This document shows positions 22,028 through 31,611 of a stretch of DNA of 36,031 bases, piece by piece (position 1 is the first letter of the stretch; each line of letters starts with the position of its first letter). Source of the DNA: Chara braunii. Lineage: Eukaryota; Streptophyta; Charophyceae; Charales; Characeae. The notes under the pieces were generated by a model. The model ran no database searches, was not told the DNA's origin, and saw only the letters and a program-made list of their open reading frames with translations. Both the position numbers and the translations under genes were made by a program. Where the stretch lies: the NCBI GenBank assembly GCA_003427395.1, contig BFEA01000385.1, forward strand, positions 768,728-804,758, given 5' to 3'.

Positions 22028-22711
22028 CTAATTCAACCATTCATTTTGTTTAAGGATTTGCAGTTTTTCTAATTCCAGTAGGGCTTTGTTCCTTTCTTCT
22101 ATCCAATAATAATCCAAAAAGGGTTCCCTCCCCATAAGGGATTTAACTTTTTGGATAAACGATTGTAAAGTTTGTTCCTTCCAAGATCTGATAGCAACCT
22201 TCATTTTGAAGAACTCTATTAAGGTTTCTCTCACTATTCCGATTTCTGTGTCGGCCCAAGTGTTGGTGTCTTGGAACAGATATTGGGCTTGCTCCCGGGA
22301 TTCCATATGGTGAGAGACCCAGATGGTTATACCCTCATCTTTCAAAAGATCCACATTTAAACGGAAAGGAGGGCGATGCCTGTCAATCAGGTCATTAGAC
22401 AGAATGTCAATAACTACTGGATAGTGATCCGAAACAAATTCCACATAGTATCCACATGATATGCATCTGTCCCAAGACGCCCTCCTCGCTAAAATAAAAT
22501 CTAACCGTTTCTCAGGGGCTGGACAATTTTTAGATGGTCTTGGTTCGTACCAAGTGAAACCACTTGTTTCCGGGTTGAGAATACGGTATATGTCTTCCAA
22601 CATTTGTGAGTCTCTGAAATTAGTAAGCATATGTGTATCATGTCTGACTGCCGAGACCCCAATCCAAGCGTGAATCAAATATGGTATTCCAGTCACCTGT
22701 GAGTCAGCGTT
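22028..22711 (-). pseudogene. LINE endonuclease, C-terminal half (broken)
   Basis: The minus-strand frame contains GFTWYEPRP, RLDFILARR and SDHYPV (22415-22432), the last being the conserved catalytic SDH of the exonuclease-endonuclease-phosphatase fold. The GDWN motif lies at 22686-22697 in another frame, so a frameshift separates them. The N-terminal half of the domain (the N and E motif region) is not found between GDWN and the end of ORF1, which implies an internal deletion. A linker to the reverse transcriptase (about 120 residues, charged) follows SDHYPV. Confidence 0.88.
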
Positions 22712-23189
22712 TTCATTGGTTGGATCGTTGACAGCGAGGTCATGGGGTGTCTTGGAACAACCTTACTCTTGCTCTGCTCATCTCTGTTATGTAATCCCGT
22801 TGTAGTTTTCCTAGATTTCCGATTGTTCTTTCTTGATTTTTTCCCTTTTGGCTTTGTATCCGTCGTCTGGGAGTGAGGTATTTTTCTCTCAGGAGCTGAT
22901 AGAATGCCAGTCTTGTCCTGGTCGGTTCTTTCTTGTTCTGAATCTGACAAATCTCCTGGGCAGTATGATATTGACCACCTAAAGAACCGTCGTGTCCACA
23001 AACTCATCATCCCCTGAGCTCAAGATTTTCTTACTTTGTGCAGGGGAGGGGAGAGGGTTAGGAGTTTGAATGAGTGAATTACCACCCCAGTTTTTTTGCC
23101 GAAATTCCTCCTTATCATCCCGGTCTTCTCGTGGGTGTCCATCCTCTTTGTGACTCTTATTTGCTTCCAGGAGGTGTGTTATGTCGAGA

Positions 23190-23358
23190 CCTCCACACTC
23201 ATCATCTTCTTCCCCCTCCTCCTCCTGATCCTCTTCCTCCTCCTCCTCTGCAGATTCCAGATAAGAATTGTTAAGGGACGAAGGAGGAATCGAGGAAGGA
23301 ACCGGGGAGCTAAGACTGTGTTCCCCGTTCTTGAAAAGAATCAAGGCCTTCCCTGCCC
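23190..23358. repeat. First copy of artefactual 169-bp duplication
   Basis: Bases 23190-23358 are identical to 23397-23565 (offset 207). The two copies flank the mosaic-end junction exactly, so this is a library-derived duplication and not a genomic repeat. Confidence 0.95.
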
Positions 23359-23396
23359 CTGTCTCTTATACACATCTAGATGTGTATAAGAGACAG
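23359..23396. other. Untrimmed Nextera mate-pair junction adapter (inverted Tn5 mosaic ends)
   Basis: CTGTCTCTTATACACATCT at 23359-23377 is followed directly by its reverse complement at 23378-23396. These are the 19-bp Tn5 transposase mosaic ends in the head-to-head form made by mate-pair circularisation. The minus-strand peptide CLLYTSRCV is a translation of the adapter. It should be removed together with one of the flanking duplicate copies. Confidence 0.98.
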
Positions 23397-23565
23397 CCTC
23401 CACACTCATCATCTTCTTCCCCCTCCTCCTCCTGATCCTCTTCCTCCTCCTCCTCTGCAGATTCCAGATAAGAATTGTTAAGGGACGAAGGAGGAATCGA
23501 GGAAGGAACCGGGGAGCTAAGACTGTGTTCCCCGTTCTTGAAAAGAATCAAGGCCTTCCCTGCCC
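23397..23565. repeat. Second copy of artefactual 169-bp duplication
   Basis: Identical to 23190-23358 and directly abutting the adapter. Together with the adapter it accounts for 207 surplus bases. Confidence 0.95.
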
Positions 23566-24252
23566 TGATTGCCGCGTCAGATGAACCTCCCTCTTCATCC
23601 AGAGTCAGTTCTTCTCTTTTCCTCTTCTCTCTGACCAAAACTCGATCCTCCTCCATCGCGACTGGTTTACTGCCTGCTCCCTCGGGCGTTGCTGTCCGAT
23701 CCCATACTACTAATTCCCACCCCTTTTTTCTGTTTATCCGGTCTCTTCCACCATTCCCATCCTTCTTTTTGGGGCTATCATGTCTATGCCCCCTGCTTCC
23801 CTCATCTTCGGTGGCCCTGCTTCCACTAGGTCCACCTCCTCCCCCACCTCCGTCCGCTCCTCCTCCCCCTTCGCCTCCACCACTTCCACTTCTTCCACTT
23901 CTTCCACCAATTCCACCTTCATCTTTACCCTCTGCCACTCCCTTTCCCTTCTCCCTCGATCCCCTGACTCCCCCGTTCTCCCCTCCCCCTTTTCCTGACC
24001 ACCTTAGAAGATGTCCTTCCCTTGCGCACTGTGCATTCTGGGTCTCCCTCAGAGTGCAAGTGTTTCCTACAGGCAGGGCACCATGGGGTAGTGGCACATA
24101 CCACTTCCATTGCCACATAACCATAAACCCCATGATGGGAGATTTTCGACTGATGAAATCGGTCGGAAGTCAATACCATCAGATAAATCGTAATCAGCCC
24201 ACCGCAAGGATGCCATCGGCGGTAGAAACGGGAGAAAAAAACTGTAGAGCAA

Positions 24253-24853
24253 CCTCCCGCAGAAGCTGCCGAAATACTACACTACCGGTAGCGCATGTCG
24301 GTTGCTCGCTTCTATGGAGAGATGCACTGACGCTTTCTTCTTCTTTTTTTAGGGGGGGAACACTTGTTCTTTTCGTGAGTAGTATGGCGTGGTGTGGGCA
24401 GGCCCGAACCGAATTCGCGGCAAGCGGTGCTTGTCAACCTGCCTCGAAGGAGAGTGTAGATGCGGAGTTGGATTTCCAGTCGACGTCGTGCTGGACCGAA
24501 ACAAAATGTCTGTGAAACACTGTCGTCAGCGGACTTTGACTGCGCCCAGGACTATCGACGGGCGGCAAATGGACCCCGATGGACCCTCCCGATGGACCAG
24601 GCATGGACGGACATGATCATCAGTCAGTCAATGGCGGCGATAGGTAGCGTTTCTTTCTGTAGGCGCGTCGTGGACGTGCGGCCTCTTCTTGGGTCGTCAC
24701 TACCGGTAGCTATGGAGGGGAACACACCTGTAGACGTTGGTGGTAGGAAAGGTATCGCCATGTAGGAGCATCAGACAGAGTGATTAACCTTCTCCTACTC
24801 TCCCCGGACACGCGGTTGCGCACGTGGTTGCTGCCGATCTGCACGGAAAAGAA

Positions 24854-24898
<45 letters not shown>

Positions 24899-24971
24899 GG
24901 GGGGGGGCGCGCGCGGGAGAAACGTGGTGGCGGGCGGGTTGGAGGTGAACATCTGTCGTCAGTAGGGGGTT
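24253..24971. other. GC-rich DNA, no gene supported; long G run
   Basis: Contains two copies of CACTACCGGTAGC-like palindromic sequence (near 24282 and 24700) and a 44-base G homopolymer at 24854-24897, followed by A and nine more G. Poly-Gly and poly-Pro frames across it are artefacts. Confidence 0.5.
24854..24906 (+). repeat. Poly-G tract (44 G, A, then 9 G)
   Basis: An exceptionally long G homopolymer. It would form G-quadruplexes and stall polymerases; the exact length is unlikely to be reliable from short reads. Confidence 0.95.
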
Positions 24972-25670
24972 ATGGGGTTCGGGGAGGCCAACACGAGAGG
25001 CTTGGCTCTTGCATCCGAGTTGGTTCGTCATGGCGGGAAACGATTCCGCATGGCAGGAAACGGATCCGCATGGCGGGAACTCCGTACTGGTGGTGGTGGT
25101 GGTGGTGTTGGATTGGCCGTGACGTCATCTTTGGTGCTGTCGGGGTCGGGATCGATAGCGGCGGCGGTCGCTGCGGCTGCCATCAGCTCTCTCCCTGCGG
25201 CTCATTGCGAATCAACGCCAGGAGGAGGAGGATCATGCACGTCGCTATGGATGTCATCGAGACGCGTGGAATGGACACCTCAGGAGGGAGGTCACCGTTG
25301 CCGACGAGGATGCCCAGGAGGAGGTGGTAGAGAGAAGGTGTCGAGCGTAGAGGATGAGCGATGGAGGATCCGGCGATGGTGGATTCCGGTCGCTTGGTGC
25401 GAGGAAATGGTGAAGGCAGAGGATGGGAAAGTGTATCATATCGAGCTGAAGTCATTGTTATCAGCGTTTCAGGGCAAAGCGTTTTTCACGACAGTAATAA
25501 GGCAAATCATCACCCACTTTATGCCGGTTGTGCAGTACTACATTACTCCTGATGAAGAGGATGAAGACGACGAAGATCCAATGGCGACGGCGATGCAGTC
25601 GGCGCCACCGCTCCCTCCTCCAGACGTCCATCTGCACGCCAAACGCACAGGTCTCGCGATAGCCAGAGAG
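24972..25670 (+). CDS. Possible 5' coding exon of an unrecognised gene (233 codons)
   Basis: An ATG shortly after an in-frame TAG (24963) opens 233 codons that reach a donor AGAG|GTATGG in phase 0. The N-terminal half is Gly/Ala/Ser-rich and repeat-like. From about residue 140 onwards it looks like ordinary protein. It includes EEMVKAEDGKVYHIEL, then a hydrophobic helix-like FFTTVIRQIITHFMPVVQYY, then an acidic DEEDEDDED stretch and a proline-rich PPLPPP. A CTCTCAG acceptor in phase 0 lies at 25761-25767, but the sequence beyond it is poor. No family is recognised. It may be part of a real gene or a long chance frame in GC-rich DNA. Confidence 0.35.
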
Positions 25671-26493
25671 GTATGGCAGGAGTATGTCGGTTCATTCATT
25701 CGTTCATTCATCTCCTCTCTGTCTGCCTATCTCTCGCCCTCTCTCTCTCTCTCCCTCTCTCTCTCAGAGTCGGTGTTCGGCTCGCTTGCCGCCCCCGCTC
25801 ACTACAACTCTGTGCTTTCCTCTGCTTCTCGCCACCCACGCCGCCTCTCTTCTCTGTCGACACGGTGCTTCACAGGCAGAAGACCATCTCTCATCTAACA
25901 AATAGAGATTCATCGATGGATGGCTGAGGATGAATTCACTACATCTCGTCCCTCCTTTCTACTCCTGTCGACTCTCAGTCCCCATTTTCCTGTCCTTGGC
26001 CTCTCTCTCTCTCTCTCTCTTTCTCTCTGTCCTCATCCCCGTCCGGTGTTTGTCTGTCCGTTTGGCCCTTGTCTGTCTTGGGTTAGTGGTTGGATTTGTC
26101 TCTCTTCTCTTGCTCTCTCTCCCTCTCTCTCACTCTCTCTTTCCCAAATGACACCAGGTTTGCCGCGGTCCTGTTTTCACCTTGTCGGTCAGTCTGGATG
26201 AACCTGGGCTTAATGCAGTCCATTTCCATTTCGTGCGCTGCTTCTTGGCGGTGGAAATGTTTCCTTGGATATGGAAGCTCAGTGCGTGAGCATTAACGGG
26301 GTAGGAAAGTTGCGCTTCCATTTTTCTTTATCACGTCATCTTTTAAGGCAAATCTGGGCGAGATTTTGCACCGGATCTACCAATTCGATACCAGTGTGGT
26401 CGGCAGGCGTATACGGTACTGTATATACTGTAATACATAATTTGTAGTACGTATACAGAATGGAGGGGAGCACTACCCGTCCTCGCCCGACTA
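25671..26493. other. CT-rich, intron-like DNA
   Basis: Several CTCTCT tracts (25735-25765, 26000-26030, 26100-26145) are each followed by plausible AG acceptors. No coding segment with a clear donor follows. Confidence 0.4.
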
Positions 26494-26567
26494 CAACGCA
26501 GGGTCATTATTGGTGTCTCTAGACTAGAAGTTGCCTCAAGTACTTGAGGCATAATGACCGTACGTTG
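26494..26567. mobile_element. MITE-like element, copy 1 (74 bp, TA target duplication)
   Basis: Terminal inverted repeats of about 20 bp (left CAACGCAGGGTCATTAT, right its imperfect reverse complement) are flanked by TA at 26492-26493 and 26568-26569, as for Tc1/mariner-type insertions. The centre contains TCTAGA and a perfect 20-bp palindrome at 26532-26551. It is homologous along its length to 30031-30101. Confidence 0.65.
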
Positions 26568-26688
26568 TATTTGGGTGAAGACGGGTAGAATCTGCCGAGG
26601 CCATTCTCTAGTGTAGATTGTCGATCGTCACGTTACTTGGACGCGTTCAGGATTCCAGCAAGTCCGACTGGTTGACACGCCGTGCAAC

Positions 26689-26696
26689 TATAAAAG
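26689..26696 (+). promoter_or_regulatory. TATA box, possible promoter
   Basis: TATAAAAG is followed about 30 bases later by a CTCAGCT/CTCC start-like region and then by a long CT-rich stretch (26720-26945), as in plant promoters with pyrimidine-rich 5' UTRs. No coding frame downstream is convincing. Confidence 0.3.
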
Positions 26697-27174
26697 CGAC
26701 GGGGCATCAACTCAGCTGTTCTCCCTCCAGTCTGTTTTCCTTCTCCCTCCCTCTCCCTCTCCCCCTCCCTCTCGCTCTTTCGTACTTTCGTCTCCCCTCC
26801 TCCGCTTTCTCTTCTACCCTTCTTCCACATCTCTCTCGTGCGCCCTTTTCTTCTCCTTCCCTCTTTATTCTTCCTGCCTCTTCCTGCCTCGCTCACTTCC
26901 TCGCCTCGATCCCTCTCTTTATCTCCTTTCCCTCTCTCTCTCTATTTTTCATGAGTAACAGTGCTGACGTCCAGTATACTTCGTCGCTACAAGAACCGTA
27001 GCAGAAGCAGGAAGATCTGGACTGTCGATCTCGTTACAAGACACGATTTCTCTCTCTCACGCACTTGCTGGTCGGTCGCCGTCTCTCTTCCTCTCTCCGC
27101 CTTGAGTCTGAGTGCCTACGTTCTTTTCTCTGCTTTTGGTCAAATTTTGGCGTGTCGTACGTAGTGCCAGAGCA

Positions 27175-27177
<3 letters not shown>

Positions 27178-27219
<42 letters not shown>
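27178..27219. repeat. (CT)n microsatellite
   Basis: About 42 bases of TC dinucleotides. Confidence 0.97.
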
Positions 27220-27222
<3 letters not shown>

Positions 27223-27272
27223 CTGCATCCCTGCTTCCTTCGGCTCCGTCTTAAAGAGAAGAAAGGGAGATC

Positions 27273-27504
27273 GATAGATAGATAGATAGATGCATCGGTC
27301 GTGACAAAATAAATAGATGCATCGCTCTATCTATATCAATCTATATATCTACTTCTATTTATTTATCTATCTATTTATCTATCTATCCATCTATCCTGAT
27401 CTAATCTTATCTAATCGTATCTAATCTACCTATCTATCTGCCTATCTATCTGTCTATCCTTATCTAATCTTATCCAATTTTATCTATCTATCTATATATC
27501 TATC
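27273..27504. repeat. GATA/TATC tetranucleotide repeats in inverted orientation
   Basis: A short GATA run (27273-27291) is followed after about 40 bases by a long degenerate run of CTAT/TATC units on the same strand. The inverted arrangement allows local foldback. Confidence 0.85.
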
Positions 27505-28159
27505 GGAATGTGAGGTGAAGTACCGTAGCCGGATGAAGAGCTCAGATCGCCTTTCCCCAGTGCAGGACTGGGTCCAAACCGCTCCCAACACCGGCATCAA
27601 CCAGCCATTGCTGGTGCAGGAGTGATGGTGGACTCGTTCGTCTCTTCCTCGCCGCGTGCCTGTTTACCCGCAGGCTTCTAGGCGAGAAGCCCCTGCTAGC
27701 TACTTCTGATATAACAGCGTAATCTACTTGCTAACCCTCTCTTTCCCCGCGGGTCGGCGAAACGGGAGTACCGGGGTACTATGGGAGCTGGAGCGTCCAG
27801 TGAGGCACAGAGAGGTTGGGCTCTCGATCGGCGCCCACAATGGAAACGCGGGTAAGAGAGGGTTCTCGGGTTTCTATCTAAGGAGTGGTTAGGGCATGTA
27901 CTCACACAAGGACTTTTTTCCACCGAATATGGCGGGCAATTGCGGTCACATTCATCCGTAGAAGTGCTGGTGTGGCATGGCCTACGATGTCAGGATTGAG
28001 CGATCCATTCGCGAAGTCTCACGCTTGTGAATATGAAAAACCATCATTGGGAGAGTAGGAGGGAGAGTAGGGAGAGAGCGATCGAAGCGAGAGAGGAAAA
28101 TGCTGATGGGTTATTTATATTTTTAATTTTCGACTTAGTTAATGTTCATACTACTGACG

Positions 28160-28405
28160 TGTCCAGGTGCAATGCACAGATAATTATTACTTAGAATCTG
28201 GACGAGATCTAACACATACCCCGCGAGACCGAGTGATCGACCTTTGAGGTCCACGATTGCAAAACGATTTACAGTGTTTCTTCTTTCCCCTTTTTTTTTT
28301 TTTGACGTGTCAACTCGTGTGTTTAATTTGTTTATACTTCCTACTGGGGTATGTGTTAGATCTCTTCCAGATTCGAAGTAATTGTCCGTGTATTGCACCT
28401 GGACA
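28160..28405. mobile_element. 246-bp foldback element with ~60-bp terminal inverted repeats
   Basis: The arm at 28160-28222 starts TGTCCAGGTGCAATGCAC and ends at CATACCCC. It is the reverse complement of 28346-28405 with a few substitutions and a short indel. About 123 bases of unrelated sequence lie between. It has MITE-like structure; no clear target-site duplication is seen. Confidence 0.75.
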
Positions 28406-29500
28406 GCGCATATCGACCCTGATGGGGTTCTTCTTCTCTGTCTTCGTTATGGATGGATCTGGAACTTGGTCGGGAAGACAATCTTCTGAGGAGGTCCTTG
28501 CCACAAAGTTGCCAGCGTCTGTCTCTTGAGATTTGGGAAATCAAAGTCCGTACACAACGGCTGCTTGGGATTTATGGGCAGTTTGGAGGGGTCAAAGGGG
28601 AAAAAAATGGTCATTGGATGATTCGGCAGGGAGTCGAGGAGGAAAGGAGTAGTACCTTACAGGCGAATGTAGGCTCTCACACACACGCACATAAAAAGAA
28701 AGAAATGAAAAAAGCAGCAGCATTGGGACTCATCTTGAGTGTGTACACGTTGTTAGCAGTAGATCTCGAAGGTGAAGACTCTGAGTTCGACTCTGGGTTA
28801 ATTGGGAAAGAGAAAGAGAGGTGTATTGATAGATTTAATCCTGTACTCATCTGGCTGGTAGGTCCGCACAGAGGACGAATCTATTTGCGCATCGATGGAT
28901 GTAGTGATAGATTTAATCCTGTACGGTTATGAATCTAGAACTACACAAAAAGAGAACCATGGACAACCAAAAGCGCCAAAAAGAGGACCTTGCTTTTGAA
29001 CATGTGCATTCTACGTCTGCATGATGCAGGCAGCTAGGTGGCCAGGTGCATCTGTGAGCACCTGGCCTGTAGGCCCGTACAGATGCCGAATGCCCGGGTG
29101 CATTTCAGCCGAAAGGGAAATAGAGGTCTTGGTGTATGTTTGTGTATTTATCCCTTTGACTGAAGACAAGTACACGGTCAAAAAGCAAAGAGAACACAGA
29201 ACCAAAGAATCACCGACCACTGATCGGTTGCATTCTCACGTATGAGTATCTTTCTGCTGCTAAATCGTTTTCATGTTCCTCCCCCCGACCAGTGAGCTAT
29301 TGGGCTTTGTGTGTGATAATGGTACTCACAGCTAGCAGTGACGACAACAAGACGAGTCCTGGAGCGTGTGGCAGTCAAGAAGCTCTCTGTCCCTCTTGCA
29401 TGGAAGTTGACAAAAGGTTCGTCTCCCTCCCATTCCCAACTAAAATAATTCAAAGACTGCGTGCTTGGAACTGAACAGAGACCTCTCTGTCACCCCTTCT
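28406..29500. other. No gene supported; contains a perfect 10-bp hairpin
   Basis: GGCCAGGTGC at 29040-29049 pairs perfectly with 29058-29067 across an 8-base loop. TGATAGATTTAATCCTGTAC occurs at about 28826 and 28906. A minus-strand donor-like GTGAGTACC lies near 29325. No coding segment is secure. Confidence 0.4.
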
Positions 29501-29501
29501 G

Positions 29502-29597
29502 TCACGCACTCCTGTCCCACACCCCTGTCACACACTCCTTTTGTCACACACTCCTGTCACATACTCCTTTTGTCACACAGTCCTGTCACACACTATT
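29502..29597 (+). repeat. Minisatellite of CCTGTCACACACT-type units
   Basis: About six degenerate 15-16 bp units, alternating CCTGTCACACACT with CCTTTTGTCACACACT. Confidence 0.85.
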
Positions 29598-30028
29598 ATT
29601 GACATGCCATCGGGGTGCATGCGTGCCTGTTGTTCACTGTTTGGAATCTGTGCTTTGAGTCGATAAACAGCCCCCCGATTGATGCTTATTTGCTCTTCAG
29701 GGGTGTGTGCGAGAAGTAAGGTCTGATAACGAAAAGCATGGGATTCGTGGAGCTGCTGGTAGATAGATCGCCCAACCGACGGGACCGTGCACACGACGCT
29801 TTGGGACTTGTGGAAAATGGAGCCGAAGGTTGCATCATTCGTACCTGCCTCCTCTTCCTTCTGCATTACTCTTTTCAAATAATGGTTATAGGGGGTGCCC
29901 TTGCCTTGCTTTCTGCTGTGATCACATCTCCTCAAGTGTTGTGTTGAAGATTCTGGCCTCTCGGCACTGGTCACCAAATGTGCAACATGTCAAACGTAGC
30001 TTAGCTTCCCCTACTGTCTTCACCCGAA
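29598..30028. other. No gene supported
   Basis: Plus-strand frame 29738-29947 has a hydrophobic stretch but no splice signals or recognisable family. The minus-strand 134-codon frame over the same bases is also unrecognised. Neither is called. Confidence 0.3.
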
Positions 30029-30030
30029 TA

Positions 30031-30101
30031 GAACGCCCGGTCATAATCGCTGTATCTAGACTGAAAGTTGCCCCAAATACGGCTATAATGACCAGGTGTT
30101 C
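30031..30101. mobile_element. MITE-like element, copy 2 (71 bp, TA target duplication)
   Basis: Left end GAACGCCCGGTCATAATCGC pairs imperfectly with the right end (GCTATAATGACCAGGTGTTC), about 18 of 22 positions including the TA. TA flanks it at 30029-30030 and 30102-30103. The central TCTAGACTGAAAGTTGCC matches copy 1 at 26494-26567. The palindromic centre of copy 1 is degraded here. Confidence 0.65.
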
Positions 30102-30810
30102 TACCGGTAGAATGTGGAAAGGTATACTTATGTTGTTTCCACATCTGGGACCGCTTCCACATCTGGCAAGTGGTGCGGCGAGGCCCCCTGACATGAGCCT
30201 GTGTAGGATGTTGCACTCGAAATCTCTCATGCTGCAATTGCAGTTTTCTTAGCGAGTTCGATGATTGATCGTGACATTGATTCGACAAGTTTGGGCATCG
30301 GAGTGAGTGGTTCGGACGACTGGATGTCCAACTCAGTCATCCAGTGACACTTGTCTTCCTCTCTTGTTTGTGTTGTGTCTGGGTTTCTATTGCAGCCATT
30401 AAAATCGAATAAAACAAAAGAGGAGGATATTTTTTGCTACGGGAGGTCGTTTGAACTCTCCTTTGCCCGTAGATTGACATGTGGTGTGTCCAATCCAGCC
30501 ATGAGACGGGAGGCACATCTCGATCTCTGTGTGTTTTTATTCGTTTGTTATCAGGTCATCAGAGAAATTAGCTGTTTCTTCCTTCCCTCCTCCTCCTCCT
30601 GCTCTCTCTCTGCATCCTTCCCCCTCCTCCTGCTCCTCCTTCCTCCTTTCCACATCCTCCTCCTTTCCCTGTCTCTTCCTCCTCACCCCCTCTCTCTTGC
30701 CGTCTTCTTCGCCTCCCTCTTGTTTATGTTCTTGTTGTCGCTCCTCCTGCTGTTATGACCAGTCAGCTGTCATGCTTTTGCGTGCTGTGTGTTGGGCTTG
30801 CTGTTTGCAG

Positions 30811-30901
30811 ACATTCAGAAATCTGCTCTGAGAAAGGCGGCCAGGAACTTCAGGGGCTCACAGATGTTTTTGCGAATGTGCAGAACAACTGTCAGAGGTG
30901 G
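30811..30901 (+). CDS. Candidate internal exon, frame ambiguous
   Basis: It follows a good acceptor (GGCTTGCTGTTTGCAG) and ends at GTGG|GTATGC, or four bases earlier at GAG|GTGGGT. Two frames are open: one reads IQKSALRKAARNFRGSQMF, the other SEICSEKGGQELQGLTDVF. The upstream CT-rich region (30580-30740) would be intron or leader. I do not recognise either peptide. The host gene, if any, may be the one continued at 32605, but phase cannot be checked without choosing a frame. Confidence 0.3.
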
Positions 30902-31093
30902 GTATGCCCAGCCTATCTGCTGCTGCTTGATTGGCACTGTGAACTCATTGTTTTTTCAGCTTTTGCGCTAAATGTCGTAGTTGCAGCGGAATGCTGAATA
31001 TTCCTTGCTTTCCTCTAACACCTTAGTGTTTGAGAATTATCACTGGTGATGATCATCCATAGACATCTTCTGAACAGCTATATGAAGTATTCA
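30902..31093. other. No feature recognised
   Basis: Ordinary-complexity sequence between the exon candidate and the minisatellite. Confidence 0.3.
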
Positions 31094-31497
31094 CTTGAGT
31101 TTATGAATCGCAGTTTATAACCCCCGAGTTTATCAACCTCAGTTTATAACTTGAGCTTATTAACATTTCAGTTTTTTTCTGACCTGAGCCTATCAACCTC
31201 AGTTTATAAACTTGAGTTTATCAACCTCAGCTTATAGCCTGAGTTTATCAACCTGTATTTATCAACCTGAGCTTATCAACCTGAGTTTATAACCTGAGTT
31301 TATCAACCTGAGTTTATAACCTGAGTTTTTAACCTGAGTTTATCGACCTCAGTTTATACCCTGAGCCTATCAACCTCAGTTTATAACCTGAGCTTGCTTA
31401 TTAACCTCAGTTTTTTCTAGCCTGAGTTTATCAACCTCAGTTTCTAGCCTTAGTTTATCAACCTCAGTTTACAACCTGAGTTCATCCACCTGAGACC
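31094..31497 (+). repeat. AT-rich minisatellite of alternating CTGAG/CTCAG 14-bp units
   Basis: About 28 degenerate units of the form CCTGAGTTTATCAA and CCTCAGTTTATAA alternate along roughly 400 bp. Because CTGAG and CTCAG are reverse complements, neighbouring units can pair. Confidence 0.85.
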
Positions 31498-31611
31498 TGA
31501 CGCCGATTTAGGTTATTTATCGTCATGCTCTTGGCAACACGTACAATATCATGTTGTCGAAAAGCTGTAGATATTAGTTCGTATGCTATCTTCTCGAAGC
31601 AAGCTCTCTAG

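Larger units (their letters stand above)
19827..24252 (-). mobile_element. Degenerate L1-type LINE (non-LTR retrotransposon)
   Basis: On the minus strand the order is ORF1 (zinc knuckle and acidic, low-complexity regions), a partial apurinic-type endonuclease, a reverse transcriptase and a C-terminal region. This is the arrangement of plant L1-clade LINEs. Reading frames are broken by many stops and frameshifts, so the copy is inactive. The 5' end near 24.25 kb and the 3' end near 19.83-20.05 kb are estimates. No poly(A) tail or target-site duplication was identified. A library artefact (23190-23396) is embedded in ORF1. Confidence 0.85.
22979..24252 (-). pseudogene. LINE ORF1 with CCHC-like zinc knuckle, interrupted by an assembly artefact
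   Basis: Minus strand. The start region contains FRPISSVENLPSWG. A frameshift follows, then CPACRKHLHSEGDPEC (C-x2-C-x4-H-x6-C, near 24040-24090), a knuckle-like nucleic-acid-binding motif of LINE ORF1 proteins. Next come glycine-rich, basic and then acidic (EEEEEEDQEEEGEEDDE) stretches. The frame is cut at 23366 by a stop lying inside the mosaic-end artefact. The artefactual insert is 207 bp, a multiple of three, and the same frame continues beyond it to 22979. So this particular break is technical, while the frameshift near the knuckle appears real. Confidence 0.8.
26697..28159. other. CT-rich tract, microsatellites and unknown complex sequence
   Basis: 26720-26950 is CT-rich. 27520-27960 is complex, GC-rich sequence with a small perfect hairpin (AGTACC/GGTACT near 27766), and it matches no RNA or protein family I can recognise. 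Confidence 0.4.

Noticed and set aside
23359-23396. Inverted repeat resembling a bacterial Tn5/IS50 end
   Set aside because: Exact head-to-head mosaic ends with flanking perfect duplication fit a mate-pair library junction; no transposase or IS sequence is present.
23475-24515. 346-codon plus-strand Pro/Ser-rich frame
   Set aside because: Antisense shadow of the Glu/Gly-rich LINE ORF1 on the minus strand.
29738-29947. 69-codon plus-strand frame with a hydrophobic C-terminal half
   Set aside because: No recognisable family, no splice signals, and an equally long open frame on the other strand.
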